Below, piece by piece: positions 37,499 through 48,391 of a stretch of DNA of 64,000 nt. Source of the stretch: Echiichthys vipera. Its lineage: Eukaryota; Chordata; Actinopteri; Perciformes; Trachinidae. The notes below the pieces were generated by a model. It worked only from the letters and a program-made list of their open reading frames with translations, was not told where the DNA came from and ran no database searches. Position numbers and translations under genes: made by a program. Every line of letters begins with the position of its first letter. Position 1 is the stretch's first letter. Location of the stretch: positions 4,811,953 to 4,875,952 of the forward strand of contig OY829657.1 in NCBI GenBank assembly GCA_963691815.1, given 5' to 3'.

Positions 37499-37989
37499 GG
37501 GCGCACTCACACTGTCCATCGGAACCGTGCCCCAGGATGTTTCACAGCTAACGTCTAGTTCGTTTGACCAGTGTGAGTCCAACCGTACCGCGTCTATGAG
37601 CAGTACGCTTGCAGCCGACAGCCCGTTTGGGAGAGGTGGGCTTTTGTAAAGCACGCTTGCACATGTACGAGCACGAGCGTCCGCACGTGTACGAGCACGA
37701 GGCCTACGGCGGTTCTGAGGCCATTTCATGTGCGCCTGTTGGGACATAGAAAAAAGAAGGAGGGACCATGCGCGGACATTTAAAACAATGGCGGCGAAAG
37801 GTTCACGTTGGTGTGATGCGGAGTTGTGGTGTGAGGTGTGATGTGTTATGGCCTGATGACGTATAGGCAGCAAGAAGCATTCGCCGAGGCCCAGGAAGTG
37901 TGAGTACAAACGGGCCTGGCCCTCGGGGGAGAGGGAGAGGGGGACAAGTACCCTAAAGCACGGGACGGACGGACAGTGTGAGTGCGCCC
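37499..37989. mobile_element. PIF/Harbinger-like transposon, 491 bp, non-autonomous
   Basis: The left end GGGCGCACTCACACTGTCC is repeated perfectly (19 bp) in reverse complement at the right end. TAA flanks both sides (37496-37498 and 37990-37992). A three-base TAA/TTA duplication is the mark of PIF/Harbinger transposases. Inside, a start codon at 37788 opens MAAKGSRWCDAELWCEV and stops, resembling the beginning of the Myb/SANT-like protein such elements encode. The interior is GC-rich, and a 192-codon minus frame across it (37427-38005) is a by-product of that composition. Confidence 0.8.
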
Positions 37990-38158
37990 TAAGAATGATA
38001 TTCATATTCAGGTATCCTTTTTTTTTTTTTTCATAGTTTTAAAATGGTCCTGGTATTGTAAACTTTATAACAGTGTGCACATTGTCTGTGGTGTTAGTTA
38101 TTGTTTCAGCTGGTGGAGTGATACAAGAAAAGTTTTATGTTAGGACTACATCTACATA

Positions 38159-38284
38159 GGGCTTGTCCACACGGAGACGGCGTTTTGTGAGCCTGAAAAC
38201 GGGTCCCAGAGTGGATAGATCTGAAAGGCCCCCCTTGCATTGTTGCATACTCATCTCAACCCAATAGCCTTCAACCTTCTTTTT
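38159..38284 (+). mobile_element. Harbinger-like left end fragment (tentative)
   Basis: GGGCTTGTCCACACGGAGAC and CTGAAAACGGGTCCCAGAGT resemble the start of a common fish element. The copy runs into a SINE and its right end is not identified. Confidence 0.35.
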
Positions 38285-38478
38285 AAGATTGCTTTTATTG
38301 CCTTTATTTGATAGTGTTATTTGATAGCTTTTTGAAGAGTGACAGGAAACAGGAGAGAAAGAGGGGGTGACATGCATTAAAGGGCCACAGGTGGGAATTG
38401 AATCTGGGCCACTGCGCTGAGGACTTTAGCCTCTGTATATGGGGCGCCCACTCTAACCACTGGGCCACCGGGCGCCCA
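38285..38478 (-). mobile_element. SINE family 2, near full-length
   Basis: The minus strand gives CCGGTGGCCCAGTGGTTAGA (A box), GGCTAAAGTCCTCAGCGC, AGATTCAATTCCCACC (B-box position), GGCCCTTTAATGCATGTCAC and CTGTTTCCTGTCACTC, ending near CTATCAAATAAAGGCAATAA. Copies at 6957 and 54041 share the layout. Confidence 0.75.
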
Positions 38479-40020
38479 AGACTTCGACCTTTAACCCCGC
38501 GGTGTCACATAACAGCAACAGTGTCTGGGTAGTGCTGCTGCATAGATGAGAGAAGCGGTGAGATGGACCTCAGCGGCCATATTGTCGGGTTACTTTGAGT
38601 GCCATGCATGGGAACGAATTAGGCCGGCCATATAGTTCTCCTTTTTATGAAATAAAGTTGAAATAAAGGTCTGAAAAGTCGCTAAATCTATTGAGAAAGT
38701 GACCACCTGTAAGTGCTTTGGGACAAATGAAGGGACTCGTGAGCGCCCACTGCTCATTGGAAACAGTAACTGCAGAGTGATACTTGCTTTTTTGTTGTGA
38801 GTCTCCACAACACCACAAAATAACACAAATCCAAAGGAATACATAGCGGCTGTATTTGTACATGGTTTGTCACAGTACTTAAAACAGCAAGTGATTAAGG
38901 ATTTGTGTTTTCTTCTTCTTTTAAAGGGGTTCCCAATCAACCGTTCCATTTGCAGCTGTGCGTGCTGTTTCTTTCCATTACACAGTGATATAATAGGCCG
39001 ATTATCTGATGACTTTTTGTCAACGTTTAACTTCTTGGTAATTGTCTAATATTATAGTCTGCTCTCTGCTCTGCTGCTAGTAGACTTGTCCATGTTTGAG
39101 ATTGGTCATATATTGTAAACCAGCTCCCCTTTATGTGAACGCACTCATGTCTAGATTGGGAAAACCCTGGATTGAATTACTGAGGATAGGTTAGGTTTAG
39201 TGAAGCCAGAGTGTAAACCTGGGTATGTTGAACTGGCATTTTAGTTCAGGCCTCTGCCCCAACTAACTGCACCAATGGGGTAAACACTCCAGGTTTGATT
39301 CAGCTGAATCTTAAAGCTTACTCAGTTTCAAGTCTATACTTTCCATGAAACCAGCCAAATGCTTGTGTGTATGATTGCATTTACAGGTTTTGCCCTGTCA
39401 GGGCGGATAGGAAAAGTGCAGGTGCTGTAAAGAGGAGCAGACAGAAAATTGCCTGTCGTCACAAAAAACCTTCAGCGCATGAACGACTACGTAAACACTC
39501 AGCAGAGCTATTATACGTATAGTGCACACACCGGATGTCTTTAAAATAATGTCGGTTTAAGTGTCAGCACTCATTGATACCAGTAAAAACTAAGAAGTAG
39601 AACCTGCTCCGACTGACCATAAATGTTGACATGACTTGAAAACTGAAGCTGCACATTGTGTGTTACTTTCTGAGAGACCAAGTGATAAAGGCTGTGTTTA
39701 TTGAGCCTGCAAAAAAACTCATACTCAAACAGATTTGGCCGTTTTGCTGTATGGGCAAGGTTGAATGTTGAATGCTTGCAGCTGTAGTTTTTTCTAAGCC
39801 TATTTAAAGTGAAGATATTATTACTCAGCTTTAAAAGGTTGTCATAATAACCGTGTGTGTGTGTGTGTGTGTATGTTAGAATAACAGCCATGCTGATTAG
39901 GTGCTGTCACATCATATTTGGTACATGTTTGCAAGGTTGAAGGTGTTTGAATATTTGTGTGTTTTTAAGGACACAGGATTAAAAATGGTGAAGTGTTACT
40001 CTAAAGCTGCACTTTTTATT
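38479..40020. other. Unassigned, with (GT)n at 39853-39873
   Basis: No gene recognised. Minus frames at 38590-38949 and 39571-39891 have no known motifs. The stretch 39150-39290 (AAACCCTGGATTGAATTACT, AACCTGGGTATGTTGAAC) may be a dispersed DNA element. Confidence 0.4.
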
Positions 40021-40443
40021 TATTTATTTACTAATGGATAAAATGGTCGTGTGAATTTCGTACCTTGTGTCGAATGTATCCAGCGTTTTTTCCCACAGTC
40101 TTGTTCATGTCTTCGAGTTCTTTGTTTCCACGTTCAGGTGTTTGTATTCTTTGTTTAGTCCAAGGAAGTTTTACGTTTTTGAATTCTCTTGTGACTTTGT
40201 TTTTTCCATCCTTGTTTGATTAATTATTTTATTCACTTTGTTTTTTGTTATTCCTCCTGTACGGAGCGACTTTATTTTGTACTTTGTTTTATTAGTGACC
40301 ACTTTTGTTTTGTTCCTCCTGTGCGGAGTGATTTTTTGTTTGTGGCTTTTGCTCTGTGCCGCGTTCCTGACATCAAGCCAATAAATTCAGTGTTGATCCG
40401 CAAACCTCCGCATCTGTGTCCTCATTCCTGCCTGGGTCTGACA
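40021..40443 (+). mobile_element. Possible LTR fragment
   Basis: This is a T-rich segment with an internal duplication: TTCCTCCTGTACGGAGCGAC at 40251 and TTCCTCCTGTGCGGAGTGAT at 40313, 62 bp apart. A polyadenylation signal AATAAA lies at 40380-40385, and the end CTGGGTCTGACA at 40443 fits an LTR 3' boundary. No matching TG start or target duplication was found. Confidence 0.4.
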
Positions 40444-40445
40444 TG

Positions 40446-40840
40446 ACCAGTCTTAATGAAATTAAAAATCTAAATTTTCTCTCGATACTTTAGTACATGT
40501 TCTGGCTTGAACATTTGTTTTGCTGTTTTTAACGGTGAATGAGGTTTGAGTCTGTTTTCTCCTGTAGCATAATAATATGAGGAATACATGTGGAAAAAGC
40601 AGAAAAGCCAAAATGTAAAAGGTTAATAGCTGTGCCTGACATTACTGATTCAATCTGTTTGTTTTTAATAAGTACTCAAACCATCTCACCACTTTGCTGG
40701 AGTCAAAATGGCCTTGATATTAAATTGATATCTGCTGTCTTACATATAAGGATAAAGCTGGCTTTTACAAAGGTCTAGGCAAGGTCCATTCAATCTATGG
40801 CCCAGCACATAATAATGTATGACTACATAGTCATATGCTT
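40446..40840. other. Unassigned sequence
   Basis: Nothing recognised. Confidence 0.45.
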
Positions 40841-40938
40841 TGTCCGAAACCGTTACCTCATTCCCTCACTCACTATTCCTTTAAAGTGTTTATTAAATAG
40901 TGAACCATGTAGGGAATAACCAAACGAGATTTCGGACA
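40841..40938. mobile_element. 98-bp palindromic MITE
   Basis: TGTCCGAAACCGTTACCTCA at the left is mirrored by AACGAGATTTCGGACA at the right. The two halves (TCCCTCACTCACTATT and AATAGTGAACCATGTAGGGA) also pair, so the whole element folds on itself. Such TGTCCGAAAT-ended palindromes are common in fish genomes (from memory). Confidence 0.65.
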
Positions 40939-43361
40939 CTGCAATGGGTCTGATATATGTGCGACAAAAGCGTGTGCATGCAGCGTCTTGTAACCAAACC
41001 AACTCTGTGGATGGACAATAGTTAGCATAGCTCCGCTAAGAGATGGAAACTGAAGGAGGGCTGCACCTCAGTTGGCTACAGACTGCAGCTGCTGTACGGT
41101 CTCTGGTGCTGTGTCAAAGACTGTTATCCCTGTCGAGATGTGTTTCCTTAATCTGAATCGAACTTTATGCCCTGACCTGAACCACAAAAATGTATGCTTT
41201 TTAATTTTAACATGAGAGAAACATTATTCAACAGGGGAACATACTTCGACGCTACACTGGCCTAAACCTCTGTAACCAGAGCCTGACGCGGGAGGGTTAA
41301 CCACAATACCACAATTTGTTGACGGCTGGACTCACAACGGATCACAGTGTTACAAAAACATCATAAAAGACATGTTTAACAAAAAACTGTCCAATGAACC
41401 GATAAATTCATGTGCGGGTGGCAAAATGTATATTTCTATTGCTTTTGAGTTTTAGCTTGGTCTATTTTCTCCTTGTTGTTCAAGAATTGTGACAGACTAA
41501 CAACAGTTCATGACCTTCGGTGATGAAAAAACTATGTTAATGCAATTCCACCAAGAGTCCCACTTGTGCAGCCAGACAAAGAGCAACAATCTCAAGGTGA
41601 CCCCAACAGGATCCCATAAATGTTTTATCAAGGCCAGCAGAGAGCAGGGGTCCCTGTCACAGGTGTCCTTGGGTCACCCATGACTCTCACAAGAGGAAGT
41701 GTTGCTTTGAAATATTTTAACAAACGGCAGGATGGATTTCGATGAGCGGTAAATGAATGGTGCCATTAACAATGAGTAAAACATTTTATTGTTCTTGTGA
41801 GTTGCTTTCAGTCCTGGGATTTCATTGTGTGCCTCAGTTCTCCCATAAAGGCTTCACTTACGTAGAGCACAGCCCACAGAAAAGGATTTCATCGGCTCTC
41901 CCTTTCAGACCAGAGGAAAAATTGCCTTTGGCATTTCAAAGTGATGCTTAAATCTGTGAAAATCAGTCAACATTTAGTCCCTTTGACATGACCAGAAAAT
42001 GTCAAATTGGCAAAAATAAAATAGACTCAGCGCGAGGAGTTCATAAGTTCACGGTAATCGTTGTATTTTGCATGGAGTTCAACAGAGCTTGAATCAATGG
42101 AACATGGTTCGTGATCGTTTAAACTGTTTAAATTCAATTTCTGCATTAAAACAAAAAAACTCAACCCAATGATCCTAACTGAAGGTCAATTTTTTGGCTT
42201 TTTCCAGAACTTTCAATCGCATCTCAGTCTTCCTCAGCGGATGGAGTTACCTCAGTTGCTATGGATGAAATCATCTAACATGTCAACAGATCCACTGCCA
42301 TAACAACTGTGCGACTGATCCGCTGATAAAGACCATGTGATATACAGTAGGGTTGTCATGATATTATAATTTCAAAGTCAATACTGATATCTAGGAACAG
42401 GATGCAATAGACCCAATAGAAGCAGCGCGATTACATAAGAAGTCGATCTACAGGGAGAGTGCTGAAGAGGCAGGACTGCAGCCTGTAAGGCTTCTGAGGT
42501 TAAATCCCTTACCCTATAAAATATGTTAGTCGTATGTCATCTTTTTTCCGATGCTCATATTTCAGGATCTGCTGCACCACAGGCATCTCATTGATTGTTT
42601 GTTTGGGTCTCGGCCGGTTTTCTTCTCAGCTTTAAAAATAGTTCAACAAAAAGCTAAATTACTTTCGGAAAAAGTCTGAGACGCAACGCAGAATGAAACA
42701 AGACACTTTGGGTTTATTTGACCATGAATGTGTTTTTCTCTGTTTTGCGGATCGATCTGATAGCGCCAGAAGACCAACCTGTCTTGCCTATAAATATCCA
42801 GATACAATAAGCAGGCAGCAGTGTCTTTGTTAGTCTGAGACAGTGCAGTGTTCAGGAGACAGCCCCAGTCAAATGGGTAACATTTTGAAATGCCACATTG
42901 TTTTGATATGTCTCCTGAACAAAACAAGAAATACTGCGTGACAACCTGAACAGGTCGGGGTACACTTACCTTTTCAAACACTTGACTGAAAGACATTTTG
43001 AAGATTTCACTTTTTTTCCGGCAGGTGGAACAAGGAAAATAAAGAACAAAGGAATACACTTTGAATACTCCATTTATCACCTGCAGACAGGGTCTTATCT
43101 CAATGCTACCTTTTGGCCTTAATGTGGTCGCTTCACTCGAGACACAAGCCAGCGCTTATCCACCGTGCAGATATCACCCAGCGTCATCTGATGCTATTTC
43201 CAGCTGGATTCAAGTCAAGAAGTCTGAATGACAGCAGGGTGTAGAGCCACTTTAGTGCAAAAATTCTAATGGTTTTGCCTTTGAGGAGACACAATAGTAT
43301 CAAAAGACATTTGTCTGCGTGGTAATGAAGTGTGTGACACATCATTTTGAGGCCGGGGCGT
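40939..43361. other. Unique non-coding sequence
   Basis: No gene recognised. The 145-codon minus frame at 42643-43080 is the longest non-repeat frame in the window, but it has no signal peptide, domain or repeated motif and is bounded by ordinary AT-rich DNA. I treat it as chance. Confidence 0.4.
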
Positions 43362-43433
43362 TATAAATGATCATAACATGTCAGGATATAAACGAACAGA
43401 GCCAGATCTGACAACCAGACACCCAAGGTGAGT
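43362..43433 (+). promoter_or_regulatory. Candidate core promoter and first exon
   Basis: A GC-rich GGCCGGGGCG immediately precedes TATAAA (43362-43367). A start near 43393 would give a ~35-base leader ending ACCCAAG, followed by a consensus splice donor GTGAGT at 43428-43433. A second TATAAA is at 43387-43392. No downstream coding exon was identified, so this is only a candidate. Confidence 0.25.
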
Positions 43434-44221
43434 CTTGTACTGCTGTACGTTTTCTGATCATTATAATGACAGTTAGATATGATGGGTCTGAAGCATAAAA
43501 CCAAAATACGAAGTTGTTTAACACTTAGCATAATACCTAAGGATGTCCTTGATAGTAAAAATATACATACTCAAATACTGATGAGCTATATTAGGCTTTT
43601 AAAATTTCCATTTCTAAGGAGCGGATAAGACCATGATTACATGCCCATTGGCCATATGGAAGGAAGAATTTGGTCTAATCCTGTTTTATCCAGATTACGT
43701 GTTTGCATTAACATGTAATACCTGAGTGTCTCTGTTGCTTTTGCAACACATAAGTCAATTAACAGAATAGCCCTGACTACAGATTAAAGAGGGAGATTTT
43801 CCATGCATCACTAATCTTTTTATTGTGGAAGTAAACCAGGATTCTGAGCCACATATAAAATAAGAACCTTACTCAGGTGACTCCCACTGTTGATGGGAAA
43901 CCCACTTCACTTGAGTGACCCTATTAAAAACTGAATTGAATTCCATGTAAACATAGCCAATGAGCTGCCTGTTGACTGATATAAATGGAGGATACACAGT
44001 TAACCCAAAGTAATTGGCCATACTAAAGGCAATGTGACACAAAATTTCAGAGATGGACTTTCCTGGCATAGAGCCTAGAGTAAGATATGATAAGATATGA
44101 TATATGATGTGTAAGATACAGAGTTGCAGACCCACATCTAAAATACGTTTGACAGCTGTCCATGTAAGGAAGTCGAAACAAAAAGTAAACATATATGCAC
44201 CAGTATCTGTTGCTTATAAGC
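43434..44221. other. Unassigned sequence
   Basis: Nothing recognised; would be intronic if the candidate promoter before it is real. Confidence 0.4.
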
Positions 44222-44224
44222 TAA

Positions 44225-44481
44225 GGCTACATCCACACTACTACGTTTTCATTCTTAAACAGCATTTCAAAACAAAAACCATCTCCGACCATCCAACTCA
44301 ATGAACATGGCTGAAAATGCATATCACATCATCATTTGCGTATTTTGGGCAGGCGTGTGCCGGTCTAAACAGGAAGCAGATTGTCTAACGTTATTCTGTG
44401 ACTGAAAATCATGGATGAACAAGTTGATTATACTTCAGAGGAATAACAGAAATGATTAAAAGTAGGGCCAGAGATTTAATT
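44225..44481 (+). mobile_element. Harbinger-like transposon, left end
   Basis: TAA (44222-44224) is followed by GGCTACATCCACACTACTAC and GTTTTCATTCTTAAACAGC. A GGC- start after TAA fits a PIF/Harbinger terminus. It leads into a Myb/SANT-like coding remnant at 44482. The right terminal repeat was not found. Confidence 0.6.
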
Positions 44482-44676
44482 TGCATGGACCAACGATGAG
44501 ATGGAACCGTTATTGGACGTATAATAAGTATAAGGTGGTAACGGAGATGGAAAACACAGATTGGGAGTCGTTGCAAGGCAAATACATCGCCACATTAAAC
44601 AGTGATCAGGAGCATTTTCCATCAGTGCAGGAAACCAAGGGGAAGGGAAAGGAGAGCGCACACAAAAAGGATTAAA
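44482..44676 (+). pseudogene. Harbinger Myb/SANT-like protein remnant, frameshifted
   Basis: One frame gives FAWTNDEMEPLLDV. One base later a second frame gives NKYKVVTEMENTDWESLQGK, then YIATLNSDQEHFPSVQE and ESAHKKD before a stop. The spacing of W-T-x-D-E-x-E-x-L-L, N-K-Y-K, D-W-E-S and H-K-K is that of the Myb/SANT-like DNA-binding protein encoded by fish PIF/Harbinger elements. The frameshift near 44520 and the early stop make it non-functional. The transposase gene itself is not seen. Confidence 0.75.
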
Positions 44677-45738
44677 TCACAAAAGCTGATAAGACTGACT
44701 GACGTGGGTGTAAGTGTCTTGCCATTTCCATTTTTGTTTTTAAGATGTCTGATGCTACAGATAATTACCTACTGTGTCTGGCCAGTCTACAGACTTAAGC
44801 AAGGCATTTCAATTATTCATCAAATATATTTTGGTTCACTAAGTTTTGAAAAAACAAAAAAAAGACAAAGTACAAAAAGACACATCCATGCCCAAAGAGA
44901 CAAAAACTGTTTGCAACTTTTCAGCACCACCTTTACGTTAATTTGTTGTTGTTTTTTAATCTTTGTTTGTCATCTTGTTCCATTCCACTGTTTCTTGGTA
45001 GTGTCTTGGTAACTAGATTTGCCAAAAAACTCACAACCACCTATCCGAACCTTAACCATTCCAGTTCAATGCCTGACCTCAACCATCTTGTGAGACTTTC
45101 ACGAATATTGAGTTATCATCTGCAAACAACTCTATTTCTCCGAATGTCTTCTCTAAAGAGAGATGGGAAAGGGGTGGGGTCCAAAAGTCCGGCTCAAAAG
45201 TAATTGGCTTGGAGAGAGAGGCTGACACATGTGCAACAGCGGGGCTGAGAGTCCACTCGCCTGGGCCATTCAACTACATAGCACTTGGCATCTCTTTATT
45301 CTTAGCTTTATGATGTTTATTTAGTTTTCTTTCTCGATCCAAGTGGCCTGAGGGTGGAATATTTTTTACAGCCTTTACTGTCTTGCTCTTCCTTTGATAT
45401 ACCAACATTTCTAATATTTCAAGCCAAACATGGACAGGATGCCTCTGGCTTTAGCACTGGTGCCCCCGAGCAAAATGCTGCAAAACAACAATACTATAAT
45501 GTTGTCTTTCTGCCAGTATTCATTATCTTGTTTTGAACACAATGGGAGGGGAGTAAATCCACATCTATTACGTTCCTCACAAGTTCCAGGACAGTAATGT
45601 GCCCCCCATTGAGCACACTATGCACAGAGAATTAATTACATTTCCACTAAATACTCAGATTATTTGTAGGACAAACTACCATGACTGCAATCAGGTTTTC
45701 AGTCATCAAAACCCAACAAATTCTACAATCTTCATTAT
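44677..45738. other. Unassigned sequence
   Basis: The 136-codon plus frame 44602-45012 overlaps the Harbinger remnant out of frame and then runs into AT-rich sequence; it is not a gene. Nothing else is recognised. Confidence 0.45.
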
Positions 45739-46189
45739 TAGAGATGAGCCAGTAGAGCTAAGCAGAATCGTGTTGCGACCCTGGCGGAGATTTATTTTCC
45801 TTGTTCTTTATTTGACCGTCAGCTGGCTCTGACCAGTTTTTTTAAAAAGAAAGTTATGTTGAGTATGGGAACTCTTGTTCATTACATCCATGTGTTGTAT
45901 TCATTGTTGTTAACTTGTGTAAATAGTTTGTTTGCTGTTGTGATCAAAACCATTGATCTCAAGCTCAATGCTGATGCTGTCCTAAAAAAGTTTTCTAATG
46001 GGCTATAACTACTTATAATCAACTATATAAATGCTTGCATACTTAAAATAACATACTGGTTAAATCCCCGGCCATTTCAAGACAACTTGACCCACTTCTG
46101 GGTTAGGTCACGCCCACTCAGAGTACGGATACGGATAATTCATATGGTAAACGGATATGGTTACGGATAATGCTGTACTCGCTCATCCC
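45739..46189. mobile_element. Inverted-repeat DNA transposon (tentative)
   Basis: The left TTAGAGATGAGCCAGTAGAG and the reverse-complemented right TAGGGATGAGCGAGTACAG match at most positions. ACGGATA repeats lie near the right end (46124-46168), where GAGTACGGAT and the terminus can pair again. No duplication is certain. Confidence 0.45.
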
Positions 46190-47209
46190 TACTGATTATA
46201 GCCGCTGTGGGAGCTACGTTTAACAGTAATACTCATTTTTTAGCTGTTTTAGGTCTGATCCCTTGTGCACTACACTGACTAATTTTTACTAGTTTTTCCT
46301 AAAATACCTTTTTCAATATCAGCACTGATCTGTGATGTGAGATCTGTGTTATGATCTAAACCTGAATCAGTGATGTACAGAAAAAACAAACAGACAGACA
46401 CTCATCAACTGGCTTTGTACACAGTTTTACCTTCATTTCAAGTGTAGAATTGTTTGACACATTGGTATGCTGTATGACAAAAACCTGTGTTAAGCTAAAT
46501 AATACATCCCACTCTGTTTTGTGTCACTAGCCTGCAGCAAAATGACTTTGTCAGATTTTCGGTATTCAAATACCCAAGGATAAGTCTTAATATCGCTGAT
46601 CAAGATTAGAGACGGCATCAAAAATGATGAAAGAAGCACATTTTCATAACTTGACTGAGGATTGCAGACATTTGCATAACACATGCTTTTGATTTATCAT
46701 CAGATTTGGGTTTCTAAATTACCTCTGAGCTGATGTCAACAACAATAACTGATATTGTGTGGCTGTATATTGTCTGTTATACATTTGCTGATGTAATGCG
46801 ATAAGCACAGTGTGTGGTGGAAATGTAATAAGGTCCATTAGCAGACAATTCCATTAATAATGAAAACCCTATGTGTGACCCATCAGTGTCTTAGGCAGAC
46901 AGAGATGTCCCTAAACAAACCTACAGGCTGTAATGGGCCCAAATGACCTGAGTGTGGACAAATCCCATTTTTAGTGGTTCAAGAAGAGCGGGAGACATGC
47001 ATTCAGTTCAAAATGATGTTTATTTAAAATAGATTAATAAATATAGTAGACCTGAAAACAGGAGAAAACCTTAGGAGAAGGACAAAGACATTATGTAACA
47101 ATACTATTTAAAACTCCTGACAGTTTGGGGCAAATGTTAAATACGACACACTAATACAATTATATTGCTACTGTCGGCAAGCAACTTGCCACTGGGAGAT
47201 TCTATCGCA
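46190..47209. other. Unassigned sequence
   Basis: No gene or repeat recognised. Confidence 0.45.
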
Positions 47210-47286
47210 GACCTCAATAGCAACCACTATGTGTACGCAGCACTGTACGCAGACCCCAACAGCAACCACCATGTGTACGCACTGAT
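47210..47286 (+). repeat. Two-copy 42-bp tandem duplication in an open frame
   Basis: GACCTCAATAGCAACCACTA (47210) is repeated as GACCCCAACAGCAACCACCA (47252). In the plus frame 47165-47359 this gives DLNSNHYVYAALYA followed by DPNSNHHVYALITK. All four differences over the compared 20 bases are C/T transitions. Confidence 0.6.
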
Positions 47287-47914
47287 CACCAAACACTGCA
47301 AGTGGCACAGCAAAGTTAGAAACTTGCACATGAAAGTGACCACCACCCTCCAAGCCTAGACTGCATGCAAGGAGGGCTTTATAACCCATGAGTACTCCCC
47401 GCCGGTTTTCCCACTGCCCGAGGAGAGCGAAACAAAAATGGTAGTGAAACTCAGTTGGTTCAGGTAAAGAAACTGTTTAAAATAATGAACAAATGGTCAA
47501 ATCTTCATATTGAAAAGCCCAATCTGATTCAAATCAAAAGGAACGTGATTAGGGTTCAGCCCTGACTCATTTAACAGAGTAAATGGGAGAACATAAGTCT
47601 TCACAAGCCATTAAGTGCTGTAAATACAGCCATCTGCTGAAGGTATCTCACAAAAATGTTAAACCTGTTTCCTGTAAGAAAGCTCAAGGATAGCACCTGC
47701 ACTGTCAGTTAGATTTAACCCTAAGGTTGATCATCATACAACTCAAAAGGAGCTGAAATCTCTTTTACTCTACAATCCTTATGGAAAACAAAACAGCACA
47801 ACTGTTGAGGGAGAATGAAAGAAAACACTTTGTTCCTTATCTAAGAAGTGACTTGATAAAGAAACAAGTAATTTCTTTGATTATTATGGTTGATGGTCTA
47901 CAAAATCAAATCAG
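47287..47914. other. Unassigned sequence
   Basis: No gene recognised. It ends in the ATCAG target site of the next element. Confidence 0.45.
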
Positions 47915-48391
47915 TGTCATGGACCAGACAGATGAGGACCACAAGTGCGTCACGTTTTAAGAGTTTTATTGAGGGTTCCAGAGAGGGAAAGGGTGAGGCA
48001 GTGATCGTAGTCAGGCAGAAAGGCAGGTCGGTTTACCGGGGCAGAAGATCATACAGGTCCAGAGGAGAAGGCAGGTAGGGTTTTCCAGGGCAGACGATCA
48101 GGCAGGTTCAGGGGCGAAGGCAGGTCGGGTTTTCCGGGGCAGAAGATCAGGCAGGTTTACAGGCAGGTCCGGGTTGTACAGGAGTCAGGGAGTAAAGCTA
48201 GTGAAGCCCGATACCAAAGCAACTTCGCAGACGGTCTGACAAGGCCGAGCTGAAAAGCAGGGCTCTTTATGCTGGAGGTGGTGAGTGGTAAATGCACTGC
48301 AGCTGGCAGGTAAACGGGAGCAGAGCAGAGACAGGTGAAGCTGATGAGTACAATTAGTGAGTTGCCAGGCAGAGAGAGAGAGCTCATGACA
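47915..48391 (-). mobile_element. Solo LTR, 477 bp, with 5-bp target duplication
   Basis: Both ends are TGTCATG and CATGACA, and ATCAG flanks each side (47910-47914 and 48392-48396). On the minus strand a TATA-like CATAAAG (48264-48270) precedes a polyadenylation signal AATAAA (47965-47970) by about 300 bp, the usual LTR order. Three imperfect ~48-bp units beginning AGGCAGGT (48021, 48069, 48118) lie between them. No internal retrotransposon sequence is present, so it is probably the product of recombination between two LTRs. A Ty3/gypsy or related origin is inference. Confidence 0.85.

Noticed and set aside
42643..43080. 145-codon minus-strand frame
   Set aside because: No domain, signal or repeat pattern; there is no sign of flanking exons, and this length is possible by chance in 64 kb.
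44602..45012. 136-codon plus frame
   Set aside because: It is a shifted frame of the Harbinger Myb/SANT-like remnant that then runs into AT-rich sequence.
48021..48160. CRISPR-like or minisatellite array
   Set aside because: Three imperfect ~48-bp units without spacers lie inside an LTR; they are an internal LTR repeat.
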